Source: CAZCFB01 sp964511535 (GTDB lineage: Bacteria > Myxococcota_A > Polyangia > GCA-2747355 > CAZCFB01). Taken from it: DNA of 13,011 nt. Below, one piece after another: positions 1 to 7,116 of this stretch; position 1 is the stretch's first letter, and every line of letters starts with the position of its first letter. The notes beneath the pieces are model-generated. The model had not been told where the DNA came from. It was given only the letters and a program-made list of their open reading frames with translations, and searched no databases. The translations under genes were made by a program, and so were the position numbers. The DNA lies in the NCBI GenBank assembly GCA_964511535.1, contig CAZEFW010000202.1, positions 1 to 13,011 of the forward strand. Direction: 5' to 3'.

Positions 1-73
1 CCCCCCCCCCCCCCCCCCCCCCGCCCCCCCCCCCCCCCCCCCCCCCCCCCCGCCCGCCCCGCCGCGCCCCCCC
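1..73. repeat. Near-homopolymeric C tract at the window edge
   Basis: The first 73 bases are C except for a few G residues, and they run directly into the stop codon of the response-regulator gene. Nothing codes here and no promoter or hairpin can be read. A homopolymer of this length is rare in real bacterial DNA. It is also what one gets when poly-G reads from two-colour Illumina chemistry are assembled onto a contig end and reverse-complemented. I read it as a probable artefact. A natural terminator of the neighbouring gene could have been lost here. Confidence 0.75.
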
Positions 74-916
74 CTACACTCCGTCCTGGTTCGCCTCGTC
101 CATGCGCCGCGCCCCCTCCATCAGCAGGTAGGTGACCGACCGCTTGATCTGGTCCTCCATCTCCACCTCTGACGCGGTGAACTCGAAGCTGCCGGACTTC
201 CAGTAGAGCATCCCGTAGACCGCAGCCGCGCCGCGTACCTCTCTGGCCCCTTCCAGCAGCGCCCCCACGGGCGTGCCCTGCCGCAGGAAGATGCGCCCCA
301 CCGCCTCGCCCTCGCCGCGCAGCACCAGCACCCCTGACTTGCCCTCCATCTCCAGCACCGTGAGCACCGCGTGCACGCCGAGCTGCTCCAGGCTGCCCCG
401 CAGGCTCGGGACTCGCACCGGCGCGTCGTCCAGCGACTCCTCTATCTCCCGGTCCAACACCGGCGCGGCGTCGGTGGGGGTCGGCTCGTCCACCTGCTCC
501 TGCAGCTGCGCGCGCAGCAGCCGGCTGGTGCGCAGGGCGCGGTCCACCCGCAGGTCGAGCTCCTCGAACCGAAACGGCTTGCTCAGGTAGTCGTCAGCGC
601 CCAGACGGAAGCCGAGGATCCGATCCTCCTCCGAGTTGAGCCCGGTCAGGAAGATCACCGGCACCAGCGCCATCTTCTGGTTCTGGTGGCTGCGCAGGGC
701 CCGCACGAAGGACCAGCCGTTCATGCGGGGCATCATCACGTCGGCGATGATGAGGTCGGGCTGGAAGCGCATGGTCTTCTCCAGCCCCTCGGCGCCGTCC
801 GCGGCGGTCTGCACCTGGTGCCCCCGGCGCTCGAGCACGGTGCCCACCATGCGCAAGATCCAGGGGTCATCATCCAGCAGCAGTATCTTCCGGCCTGTAA
901 TGTCCACTGATGGCAA
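74..916 (-). CDS. Response regulator: receiver domain plus C-terminal DUF4388 (PatA-N-like) domain
   Basis: A 280-residue two-domain cytoplasmic response regulator. Residues ~10-125 are a complete CheY-like receiver: acidic cluster D15-D17, phospho-acceptor D59 in the ADVMMP motif, conserved T91 after the FLT strand, and K113 in SKPF. An acidic/proline-rich linker (~140-168) leads to a DUF4388 domain (~170-272), recognisable by SLRGSLEQLG, the GVL.L strand, the F.R.G.PVGA motif and YWKSGSFEF. DUF4388 has no catalytic residues and usually serves protein-protein signalling in myxobacteria and cyanobacteria, so this is not a classical DNA-binding regulator. No histidine kinase is nearby, so the partner is unknown. 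The start is taken as TTG at 914-916 because a G-rich Shine-Dalgarno (GGGGGA) lies 8 bases before it; a GTG at 905-907 is the alternative and removes three residues. Divergent from the gene at 1065. The 3' end abuts the poly-C tract, so the last residues deserve caution. Confidence 0.93.
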   Translation of the reverse strand: MPSVDITGRKILLLDDDPWILRMVGTVLERRGHQVQTAADGAEGLEKTMRFQPDLIIADVMMPRMNGWSFVRALRSHQNQKMALVPVIFLTGLNSEEDRILGFRLGADDYLSKPFRFEELDLRVDRALRTSRLLRAQLQEQVDEPTPTDAAPVLDREIEESLDDAPVRVPSLRGSLEQLGVHAVLTVLEMEGKSGVLVLRGEGEAVGRIFLRQGTPVGALLEGAREVRGAAAVYGMLYWKSGSFEFTASEVEMEDQIKRSVTYLLMEGARRMDEANQDGV

Positions 917-944
917 AGTATTCGTCCCCCCGGCCAGGTGTCAA
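915..944 (-). promoter_or_regulatory. Possible sigma70-type promoter of the response-regulator gene
   Basis: On the minus strand a perfect TTGACA (939-944 on the plus strand) is followed after 18 bases by TACTTT (915-920), a weak -10 match (3 of 6). The -10 box would overlap the TTG start codon. If it is real, the transcript would begin close to the GTG at 905-907, making the message leaderless. The Shine-Dalgarno before the TTG argues the other way, so this is a weak call. Confidence 0.25.
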
Positions 945-980
945 CTCAAGCGCCCCATCTCTGCCACGAAGTCCCCCGAC

Positions 981-1009
981 TTGTCAGCAACCAAATAGTG
1001 ACTCACAAT
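981..1009 (+). promoter_or_regulatory. Putative sigma70-type promoter for the 1065 gene group
   Basis: TTGTCA (981-986; 5 of 6 to the -35 consensus) is followed after exactly 17 bases by CACAAT (1004-1009; 4 of 6 to the -10 consensus). Transcription would start near 1016, leaving a leader of about 50 bases that carries the strong AAGGAGG at 1048-1054 before the ATG at 1065. This is the best promoter-like pair in the 148-base divergent spacer (917-1064). Confidence 0.45.
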
Positions 1010-1064
1010 CCGTCATCGGCTTGACGTACTAAGGGCAACAACGCAGCAAGGAGGCCCGACGAGC

Positions 1065-1286
1065 ATGGCCAAGTACACGGGAAAAATCATAAAGAGCGAC
1101 CTGGAAGGCGGCGCCTGGACCCTGATCAGCGACGCCGGCGTCGTGTATCAGCTGCAGGGGGGCGACAGCGGCCTGCGCGTGGATGGCCAGCGTGTGGAGG
1201 TGCAGGGGCGCATCGCGTCGGGCAAGATGGGGATCGCCATGGTCGGCGACATCCTGGAGGTATCGAGCTATCGCCTCGTTGACTGA
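1065..1286 (+). CDS. Small OB-fold-like conserved hypothetical protein
   Basis: A 73-residue soluble protein with no signal peptide or membrane segment. The sequence alternates short strand-like runs and turns (YTGKIIKS, WTLISDAG, VVYQLQGG, RVEVQGRI, MGIAMVG, ILEVSSYRLVD). This resembles five-stranded OB-like folds of the type annotated DUF5818, in which a TG.I segment is followed by YQL.GG and a closing V..Y. The start is secure: ATG at 1065 with AAGGAGG ten bases upstream. Its stop codon overlaps the TTG start of the next gene (1279), so the two are probably co-transcribed and translationally coupled. No active-site residues are visible and the function is unknown; a small-ligand or nucleic-acid-binding role would be guesswork. 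Confidence 0.82.
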   Translation: MAKYTGKIIKSDLEGGAWTLISDAGVVYQLQGGDSGLRVDGQRVEVQGRIASGKMGIAMVGDILEVSSYRLVD

Positions 1287-2055
1287 GACTGCCCCCGGCC
1301 CCCCCTTGCCCCGGCTGGCGCTGCAACCCAAGCGCATCGTCTACCTCGCCCTGGGCCTGGTCGCCCTGAAGGTCGGCGAGCAGCTCGGCCTGGCCTACTG
1401 GGGCACCGCCCTGCTCTTCTTGCCCATCTTCGCGCTGGAGGCCCTGCTGAAACTGCTGGTCAAGCGGCAGCTCCCACGCTTCCGCGGCCAGCTGCTGGAC
1501 CGCATCTCTGCCGGCGCCAGCCTGGACGAGCTGCTCGGCATGCACCGAACCGCCACCTTCCTGCGCTTCGCGGCCCCGCGCCACGAGATGCTGGCCTGGC
1601 TCGGCCGAATCTTCGGCCACGGCGGCCGGCACGAGGCGGCCTCCGAGGCCTATGAGCGGGCGCTCGAGGAGTCCCCGGCGTCAGAGGCGCCGGCCCTGGC
1701 CCTGAGCCTGGGGGACGCGCAGTACGCCCTGGGCCAGACGGAGCAAGCCGAGCGCACCTACCGCTCCGCCCTGTCCGAGGAGCACCGCTCCACCCGGGCC
1801 TGCGCCAACCTGGCGCGCATCATCCTTGCCCGCGACGGCGATGTGGAGGAGGCCGAGAACTACCTGCAGCTGGCGGTGGAGGGCGACCGCGGCGGCGAGT
1901 TGCGGCTCGAGCTGTCCGAGCTGCTGCTGGCGTCGGGCAAGGACGACGACGCCCGCTGGCACCTGGACCTGGCGGCCGAGGAGCTGCAGCAGGCCGAGGC
2001 GAGCGAGCAGGCCACCGAGCGGCTGGAGCGGCTGAGGGAAAAGTTACCGGCCTGA
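1279..2055 (+). CDS. Membrane-anchored TPR-repeat protein
   Basis: A ~258-residue protein. Two hydrophobic stretches near the N-terminus (~20-32 and ~40-60) look like a membrane hairpin or a short plus a long segment, followed by a basic KLLVKRQLPRFR patch that should stay cytoplasmic. From ~103 to 240 there are amphipathic helix pairs of TPR type (LGRIFGHGGRHEAASEAYERAL, LSLGDAQYALGQTEQAERTY and similar), so the exposed part is probably a protein-interaction scaffold. The start is uncertain. TTG at 1279 overlaps the stop of the preceding gene and is preceded by GGAGG at 1256-1260, 18 bases away; TTG at 1306 is an alternative. The open frame continues back to 1183, but that part lies inside the upstream gene and its Arg-rich translation looks like a shadow. 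The gene sits 26 bases before the potassium channel, but no functional link can be proven. Confidence 0.82.
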   Translation: MTETAPGPPLPRLALQPKRIVYLALGLVALKVGEQLGLAYWGTALLFLPIFALEALLKLLVKRQLPRFRGQLLDRISAGASLDELLGMHRTATFLRFAAPRHEMLAWLGRIFGHGGRHEAASEAYERALEESPASEAPALALSLGDAQYALGQTEQAERTYRSALSEEHRSTRACANLARIILARDGDVEEAENYLQLAVEGDRGGELRLELSELLLASGKDDDARWHLDLAAEELQQAEASEQATERLERLREKLPA

Positions 2056-2081
2056 GCAGTCGGCGCTAAACTGGCTTTGCA

Positions 2082-3593
2082 GTGAAGCGCCCCTTCAAAA
2101 CCCTTCATGCCGCGTTCCACGAGCCGGGCTCGCCGTACTACCGGCCGCTCGAGGGGGTCATCTGGGGGCTGATCCTGGTCTCCATCGGCCTGTTCGTGGC
2201 GGATATCGTCCTCGGGTCGGACCACCCATGGGCCCCCGTTATCAGCTGGGCCGACAACGTGGTGCTGGTGCTCTTCGCCCTGGAGATCGGCCTGCGCATC
2301 GGCACCTTCCAGCCGCCGCGGGTGGAGTTCTTCCACCGCACCCACACCGGGAGGCTGAAGGCCCACGTGCTGGGCCGGCTGCGCTACTGCTCGCGGCCGA
2401 TGAACCTGATCGACATCCTCACGGTGCTCGCGCTGGTGCCCGCCATGCGCGGCCTGCGCGCCCTGCGCCTGCTGCGGCTGCTGCGCACGGTGCAGCTGTT
2501 CCGCTACGCCAACCCCTTCGCCGGGCTGGCCCGCTCCTTTGACGACAACCGGCTGCTGTACACCTTCGCGTTTTCGCTGCTCGGCACCGCCTCGCTGCTG
2601 GGCGGCGTGAGCATCTACCTGATCGAGGTGCGGGAAAACGACAAGATCACCACCGTGGCCGACGGCCTGTGGTGGGCCCTGGTCACCCTGACCACCGTGG
2701 GCTACGGCGACGTGGTGCCCCAGACGCCCCTGGGCAAGATCGTGGGCGGCGTCCTGATGGTGGCCGGCATGTTTACCCTGGCCCTCTTCGCCGGTATCGT
2801 GGGCCAGACCCTGCTGCGCACGGTGCTCTCCATCCGGGAGGAACAGGTCCGCATGAGCTCTTATATCGATCACCTGGTTGTGTGCGGCTACGACCCCGGC
2901 GCGCGCATGCTGCTCGACGCGGTGCTGCACGAGATCGACCCCGAAAAGACGCGGCCGGTGATCTTCGCTGCTGGTGAGCGGCCCGACGGGGTGCCCCACG
3001 CCTTCACCTGGGTCAGCGGCGATCCCACCAAGGAGAGCGAGCTGGACAAGGTGCGCCTGGACCACGCCTCGGCGGCGATCATCGTCGGCTCACGCGACAC
3101 GGTGCCCCAGCAGGCCGACGCCATCACCATCCTCACGGCGTTCACCATCCGCCGCTACCTGGGCCAGAAAGCGGCCAACGACCGGCGCGTGCGGCCGCTG
3201 TACATCGTGGCCGAGATCCTGGACGCCGAGAACGTGGACCACGCCCGCACCGCCGGCGCCGACGAGGTGATCGAGACCAACCGCCTCGGATTTTTCTTGC
3301 TGGCCCACGCCATCGCAATGCCCGGCAGCGCGGCCATCGTGAGCGAGGTGGCCACGGTGGGGGCCCAGAGCCTGTACTTCGGCGACATCCCCGCTGACCT
3401 GGCCCTGCCCACCGACTTCGGCCATGTTCGCCGCGCCCTCAAGGAGCGCACCGGCGCCCTGGTCATCGGCCTGCGCGACGCCGAGGGGGCCGATCACCTC
3501 AACCCACCCGACGGTCTGGCCGTGACCGCGGGCCACAAGGTGCTCTACCTGGCCCGTGCAGCCGTGCTGTCGCCCAAGGAAGAAATAGATTAG
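2082..3593 (+). CDS. Six-transmembrane voltage-sensor-like potassium channel with C-terminal RCK (TrkA-N/TrkA-C) domains
   Basis: A 503-residue inner-membrane K+ channel subunit. Hydrophobic helices lie at ~25-45 (S1), 58-74 (S2), 106-120 (S3), 158-181 (S5) and 219-245 (S6). The selectivity filter TTVGYGD is at 204-210, after the pore helix LWWALVTL. The helix between S3 and S5 carries arginines at 123, 126, 129, 132 and 135, every third residue, as in the S4 voltage sensor of Kv channels. After S6 comes a Rossmann RCK domain from ~263 (HLVVCGYDPG, a degenerate form of the usual GxGxxG) and an RCK-C/TrkA-C region (~418-495). RCK domains normally gate the pore through nucleotides or cations and assemble as tetramers or octameric rings. 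The start is GTG at 2082; no clear Shine-Dalgarno is seen, so translation may depend on coupling to the gene ending at 2055. An inward electrophysiological role is not proven. Confidence 0.93.
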   Translation: MKRPFKTLHAAFHEPGSPYYRPLEGVIWGLILVSIGLFVADIVLGSDHPWAPVISWADNVVLVLFALEIGLRIGTFQPPRVEFFHRTHTGRLKAHVLGRLRYCSRPMNLIDILTVLALVPAMRGLRALRLLRLLRTVQLFRYANPFAGLARSFDDNRLLYTFAFSLLGTASLLGGVSIYLIEVRENDKITTVADGLWWALVTLTTVGYGDVVPQTPLGKIVGGVLMVAGMFTLALFAGIVGQTLLRTVLSIREEQVRMSSYIDHLVVCGYDPGARMLLDAVLHEIDPEKTRPVIFAAGERPDGVPHAFTWVSGDPTKESELDKVRLDHASAAIIVGSRDTVPQQADAITILTAFTIRRYLGQKAANDRRVRPLYIVAEILDAENVDHARTAGADEVIETNRLGFFLLAHAIAMPGSAAIVSEVATVGAQSLYFGDIPADLALPTDFGHVRRALKERTGALVIGLRDAEGADHLNPPDGLAVTAGHKVLYLARAAVLSPKEEID

Positions 3594-3609
3594 GAGCGCG
3601 CAGCGCTCC
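3593..3609. terminator. GC-rich hairpin between convergent genes, probable bidirectional terminator
   Basis: GGAGCGC (3593-3599), loop GCA, GCGCTCC (3603-3609): a perfect 7-bp stem between the channel stop codon (3591-3593) and the convergent glycosyltransferase stop codon (3625-3627). On the minus strand the stem is followed by a T-rich stretch (CTAATCTATTTCTT), fitting an intrinsic terminator for the GT5 gene. On the plus strand the trailing tract is only CCCTTTCCCC, so termination in that direction would be weaker. Confidence 0.6.
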
Positions 3610-3624
3610 GCCCGGCCCTTTCCC

Positions 3625-5487
3625 CTAACCCTCCGCCAGCTCCTCCCTGAGTATCCAGTCCAGCCGGTCGGCGTATTCGGCCTGCGCCGGCTGAAAGAAC
3701 CGCCCGAACAGGTCGCGCTCCTCGCCCAGCTGGCCGGCGAACTGCTCGGTGAGCTGCCCGCGGGCGGCGTGCCAGCGCCGGGTGAGCTGGCCGAAGCGGT
3801 ACAGGTCGAGGTACTGGCCAGCCGAGCGATCCCAGCTGGCGTCGGTGTCGATGGCCTGCTGCACCAGCCTGCGGTGTTTGCCGTGATCATGGCGGTAGGC
3901 GCCCACCGCCGCGGCCACCTGGTCGAGCAGGGCCCACGCCTCGCCGGCGCGGTCGCCGATGTCCTGCCAGTCGTACAGGTATCCGCAGTGGCCGATCTTG
4001 GGCAGGCCGCCAGTGCGGCGCGCCACCACCACGTTGCCCAGCAGGGACGCCTCGTAGTCCACCAGCCCGCACGGCTCGAAGCGTGACGGGATAAGGCACA
4101 GGTCGCCGCCGGCCAGGATCAGCTTGGACAGGGGCAAGTTGAAGCTGTTGTCGAACCAGATCCGCCCCGGGTGGATCATCGACAGGTGGTGGAAGGCGCC
4201 CTCGGTGGCCTTACCCCCCGGGTCGCCGTCCGGCGCCGAGGCGAGCACGATGAGCTTGACCCCCGGGTCGAGGCCGAGCAAACGCTCGCCGATGTCCGCC
4301 ACCAGGCCGAGGTTCTTCTGCTCCACCAGGCGCCCCACCGCGGTGATCAGGATCGGGTCGCCCAGGGGCTCGTCCCCGAAGCACTCCATGTGCAGCAGCC
4401 GCTTGAGCTCGGCCTTCACCTGCAGGCGGGCCGCGTCGAAGTTGTGATCCTCGGCGAGCATGGCCCGCTGCACCTCCGGGTGGCGAAACACCGGCGCGTC
4501 CGGCCCGCGGCGCTGCTGCAGCGCCTGCAAGGTCTCGGCCTGCAGCTCCGGCAGGTTCTCGGCCCGGTTGCGCGCGGACATGCCGTTGGTGATGCCCGCC
4601 ACCGGGATCTTCTCCAGCAGGTCGAGGTGGCGGTTGGGCACGAACACCTCGCCGGGAGGCGCCCCCTTTTCGGCGGTGGCCCGGGCCACCAGGGCGGCGT
4701 GGTCCAGGCGCAGCTCGGCGGCGTACCCCCAGCTGCCCTCCAGGTCGCCGCTGACGGTGGTGATACGCCCGCCCTGCTCGTGCACCTTGAGCAGGCAGGC
4801 CTTGAGCAGGTTCAGGTTGTCGAAGAAGTCGAAGTAGCGGTGAAACAGCTGCTCGCCGGGCAGGTTCAGCCGATCCAGCGAGCTGTAGCCGCCGCCCACC
4901 AGCTCGGTGATGCCCTGGTAGCTGGCGTTGTGGATCGTCAGGTGCAGTGGCAGGTCGGCCAGCGCCGCATCGCCCAGGTAGAACGGCACCAGGCCCACGT
5001 GGTAGTCGTGCAGGTGCACCGTGTCGTAGCCGCCCTGCAGGATGTAGCCGGCCATGGCCTGAGACACGGCGGCGAACAGGCGCAGCCCCATCTGCGGGTC
5101 GTCCGGGTAGATGTTGCCCTGCCCGGTCCAGCCCAGCTGCCAGCCGTCCCAGAAATACACGGCCTTGATGCCATCGTCGAAGCGATGCTCGTACACCTCG
5201 AACTCGAAGGTGTTGCCGTCCAGGGTCACCGGAAGGGTCAGATCCCGCTTTGTGAGCTGCGACCGGTCGTAATGCGCGAAGCAGGGGGAGAGCACCTCCA
5301 CCTCCAGCTGCTCGCCGCGCCGCGCCGCGGCCGCCACCAGCTCGGCAGGCAGCTCCTCGACGATGACCCCCAGGCCGCCCACCTTGGCGCCCAGGCCGCT
5401 GCCGACCCTGCCGATCTCCCAGGCGGGCATGGCAACGCGGAACGGGGGTTTCCGGGGCCTGCCGGGCTTCTTTTTCTTTTTCGCCAT
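3625..5487 (-). CDS. glgA: Glycogen/starch synthase-like GT5 glycosyltransferase
   Basis: A 620-residue GT-B glycosyltransferase of the GlgA type, expected to extend alpha-1,4-glucan from ADP- (or UDP-) glucose in the cytoplasm. Family landmarks, in order: KVGGLG (35-40, nucleotide-sugar Lys loop), HLHDYHVGLVP (158-168), HNASYQG (186-192), GITNGMS (298-304), GRLVEQK (385-391; R386 and K391 correspond to the donor-phosphate Arg/Lys of E. coli GlgA), and PSRFEPCGL (467-475) with catalytic-type E471 followed by VVARRTGGL. All key motifs are present. It is longer than the ~480 residues typical of GlgA because of insertions and a ~75-residue C-terminal tail. The N-terminus is a basic run (AKKKKKPGRPRKP) before the first beta strand FRVAMPAWE. 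Start ATG at 5485-5487; the frame is open to 6117 but that part is antisense to the next gene. No other glycogen genes are present here. Confidence 0.9.
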   Translation of the reverse strand: MAKKKKKPGRPRKPPFRVAMPAWEIGRVGSGLGAKVGGLGVIVEELPAELVAAAARRGEQLEVEVLSPCFAHYDRSQLTKRDLTLPVTLDGNTFEFEVYEHRFDDGIKAVYFWDGWQLGWTGQGNIYPDDPQMGLRLFAAVSQAMAGYILQGGYDTVHLHDYHVGLVPFYLGDAALADLPLHLTIHNASYQGITELVGGGYSSLDRLNLPGEQLFHRYFDFFDNLNLLKACLLKVHEQGGRITTVSGDLEGSWGYAAELRLDHAALVARATAEKGAPPGEVFVPNRHLDLLEKIPVAGITNGMSARNRAENLPELQAETLQALQQRRGPDAPVFRHPEVQRAMLAEDHNFDAARLQVKAELKRLLHMECFGDEPLGDPILITAVGRLVEQKNLGLVADIGERLLGLDPGVKLIVLASAPDGDPGGKATEGAFHHLSMIHPGRIWFDNSFNLPLSKLILAGGDLCLIPSRFEPCGLVDYEASLLGNVVVARRTGGLPKIGHCGYLYDWQDIGDRAGEAWALLDQVAAAVGAYRHDHGKHRRLVQQAIDTDASWDRSAGQYLDLYRFGQLTRRWHAARGQLTEQFAGQLGEERDLFGRFFQPAQAEYADRLDWILREELAEG

Positions 5488-5559
5488 GGCGTGAATGCTG
5501 AGCGACCTGGGATAGATTTTCAAATACCATCGCAGGGTGCTGTTGCCAGGCCACGCCAT

Positions 5560-5591
5560 TTTTTCAAATCGCCCCCCACGATCCAGACTGT
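5560..5591 (+). promoter_or_regulatory. Two-box candidate ECF promoter of the sigma-factor operon
   Basis: TTTTTCAA (5560-5567) and GACTGT (5586-5591) are separated by 18 bases. The same pair at 17-base spacing precedes the lipoprotein gene at 9099. No other TTTTTCAA was found in the window. If GACTGT is the -10 element, transcription would start only about 6-9 bases further on, at or just before the ATG at 5600, implying a leaderless or nearly leaderless message. The shorter box TTTTCAAAT is also present upstream at 5517-5525, without a matching second box at the right distance. Confidence 0.5.
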
Positions 5592-5599
5592 ACAGGGTG

Positions 5600-6457
5600 A
5601 TGCTGCAGCTATGCATAGTGCTCCTGCTCTCCCTGGCCCTGGCCGGCATGGCCCTGGCCGCGGACAGCCACGCGGTGCGGGTGTCCTGCCAGGGCGCCCT
5701 GCCCTTTGACCGCGAGACCTTGCAGCGGGCTGTGGATCTCCGCGTGCCGCTGCTGCGGCTGCCGAAGGGCCCGCGGGCGACCCGCGCCGAGGTGCTCGGG
5801 CGCGACGCCGGCGAGGCCATCATCATGGTGGGGGGATCCAGCCGGACCGTCTCGCTGCGAGGCCTGTCCGGCAAGGACGCGGCCCGCATCGTGGCGCTGC
5901 TGGTGTTGGATCTCGCCTCCAACCTGCGTGAATCAAACGTTCCAGCCGAGCCGAAGCCCCCGGCCGTGGCGCCCGCGCCGTCTGACAGGGTCGCCGTGAG
6001 CCTCTCGCCGCGCCTGGCGGTGGGCGCCCGGGAGTGGTCGGCGAGCTTCGAGCCCACCGTGGATCTGGCGGTGAAGGTCTCGCGGCTGTTCCTGGTGTTC
6101 GCCGAGGCGGGCTTCACCTGGACCGCCGCGGGAGACGGCGACAGGAAGCTGACCCTGATGCAGATCCCGGTGCGGGCCGGCGCGGGCCTGCGCTACCGCT
6201 GGTTCGAGGCGCGCGCCAGCGTGGCGCTGCGACCGTACCTGGTCAGCGGCGCGGGAGACGACAGCGGCGTCGTGGTGGGCGGAGGGCTGGGCCTGAGCCT
6301 TCGCACGCGCCTGACCCGATGGCTGGTGGGCCACGCCTCGGCGGGGGTGGACATCCTCTCGAGGCGCAAGGAGTTCCGGGTCAACGGCGACACGGTGATG
6401 ACCACCAGCTGGGCTGTCCCGTGGGTCGGCGTCGGCGCGGGCTGGCAGGGGGGATGA
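5600..6457 (+). CDS. Secreted protein with probable C-terminal outer-membrane beta-barrel; first gene of the ECF operon
   Basis: A 285-residue envelope protein of unknown function. Residues 1-20 form a Sec signal peptide ending ...GMALA before ADSHA. Residues ~26-110 look like a small periplasmic domain (VRVSCQGALPF, EAIIMVGG, RTVSLRGLSG, then helix AARIVALLVLDLAS). A proline-rich linker (115-128) leads to ~130-285, where alternating hydrophobic strands (VAVSLSPRLAVGA, LFLVFAEAGFTW, QIPVRAGAGLRYRW, ASVALRPYLV, GVVVGGGLGLSL, PWVGVGAGW) suggest an eight-strand-type outer-membrane barrel. The start chosen is ATG 5600, directly before the signal peptide; GTG 5597 and GTG 5618 are possible. Its last codons overlap the sigma-factor start (ATGA), so the two are coupled. 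Proteins of this shape beside ECF sigma/FecR pairs occur in Myxococcota (from memory, not checked); the role may be sensing. Confidence 0.8.
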   Translation: MLQLCIVLLLSLALAGMALAADSHAVRVSCQGALPFDRETLQRAVDLRVPLLRLPKGPRATRAEVLGRDAGEAIIMVGGSSRTVSLRGLSGKDAARIVALLVLDLASNLRESNVPAEPKPPAVAPAPSDRVAVSLSPRLAVGAREWSASFEPTVDLAVKVSRLFLVFAEAGFTWTAAGDGDRKLTLMQIPVRAGAGLRYRWFEARASVALRPYLVSGAGDDSGVVVGGGLGLSLRTRLTRWLVGHASAGVDILSRRKEFRVNGDTVMTTSWAVPWVGVGAGWQGG

Positions 6458-7116
6458 CGATGACGACCATGGCCCTGGACATTCGCCTGCTGCTGTCAGC
6501 GCCGCTGCTGGCGCGCGCCGAGCCGTCGAAGCCGGACGCCGGCGGCGAAGGCGAACCCGGCGATGCCGAGCTGATCAGGGCGGCCAGGGGCGGAGATCCG
6601 CGGGCCATGCAGGCGCTCTACCAGCGCCACGCCCAGTCGGTCTACGCCCGGCTGACCCGGCTGGTGGGTCCGGTGCCCGAGCGCGAGGACCTGATGCAGG
6701 AGGTGTTCATGGCGCTGTTCCAGCGGCTGGACGCTTACCGGGGCGAGGCGCAGCTGAACACCTATCTCCAACGAATAGCGGCCAACAAGGCCTACGACCA
6801 CCTGCGACGCAGCATCAAGCGGCGCCAGCGGGAGGTCCTGCCGTCCACCAGCGGCGACGTGGCGGGCAGCGGCCCGTCCCCCGAGCGCGTGATGATGGGC
6901 GGCGAGCGGACAGCGCTGCTGTGGCAGTGTCTGGACCGGCTGAAACCGAAGAAGCGCATCGCCTTCGTGCTGAGGGTGGTGGAGGGTCTGTCCCTCAAGG
7001 AGATCTCCATGCAGACAGAGGCCAGCGTGCCCGCCGTGGCCCAGCGCATCCGTCACGCCCGCATGGAGCTCACCGAGATGGTGCGGCAGGCCGAGGACAA
7101 GGAGGACGGGAAATGA
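6454..7116 (+). CDS. ECF-family RNA polymerase sigma factor
   Basis: A ~220-residue sigma-70 family group 4 factor. Region 2 (~55-120) is clear: ALYQRHAQSVYARL, then EREDLMQEVFMALFQRLDAYR (core-RNAP and -10 contacts), then LQRIAANKAYDHLRR. Region 4 (~154-207) shows the helix-turn-helix segment LSLKEISMQTEASVPAVAQRIRHAR that would read the -35 element. Between them is a short linker (~122-150) without the conserved region-3 sequence, as expected for ECF factors. An unconserved ~35-residue N-terminus precedes region 2, so ATG 6460 or 6469 could also be used; ATG 6454 is favoured because it forms the ATGA overlap with the upstream stop and has a G-rich tract before it. The downstream membrane anti-sigma overlaps by ATGA (7113-7116), a classic sigma/anti-sigma arrangement. 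It probably drives its own operon through the two-box promoter at 5560-5591. Confidence 0.93.
   Translation: MTMTTMALDIRLLLSAPLLARAEPSKPDAGGEGEPGDAELIRAARGGDPRAMQALYQRHAQSVYARLTRLVGPVPEREDLMQEVFMALFQRLDAYRGEAQLNTYLQRIAANKAYDHLRRSIKRRQREVLPSTSGDVAGSGPSPERVMMGGERTALLWQCLDRLKPKKRIAFVLRVVEGLSLKEISMQTEASVPAVAQRIRHARMELTEMVRQAEDKEDGK

Noticed and set aside
917..1064. tRNA, small RNA or riboswitch in the divergent spacer
   Set aside because: No cloverleaf, conserved riboswitch core or terminator-like stem is visible in these 148 bases; only promoter-like boxes and a Shine-Dalgarno.
1860..3065. Long open frame on the minus strand opposite the TPR and channel genes
   Set aside because: Its translation is low-complexity (His/Gln/Gly/Ala-rich), it lies antisense to two genes with clear domains, and such frames are expected in GC-rich DNA.
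5517..5525. Another copy of TTTTCAAAT upstream of the ECF promoter
   Set aside because: No GACTGT-like second box at 17-18 bases; the best partner (TGCTGT at 5538-5543) is only 14 bases away, so I do not call a second promoter. It may still be a sigma- or regulator-binding site.
4171..5709. Long plus-strand open frame of 512 codons opposite the glycosyltransferase
   Set aside because: Antisense shadow of a gene with all GT5 motifs; the product is Gln/Val/His/Arg-rich with no recognisable domain or ribosome site.
5488..6117. Upstream extension of the glycosyltransferase frame
   Set aside because: The extra ~210 codons run antisense to the secreted-protein gene, are Arg/Ser/Thr-rich, and precede the natural KKKKK start of the GT5 protein.
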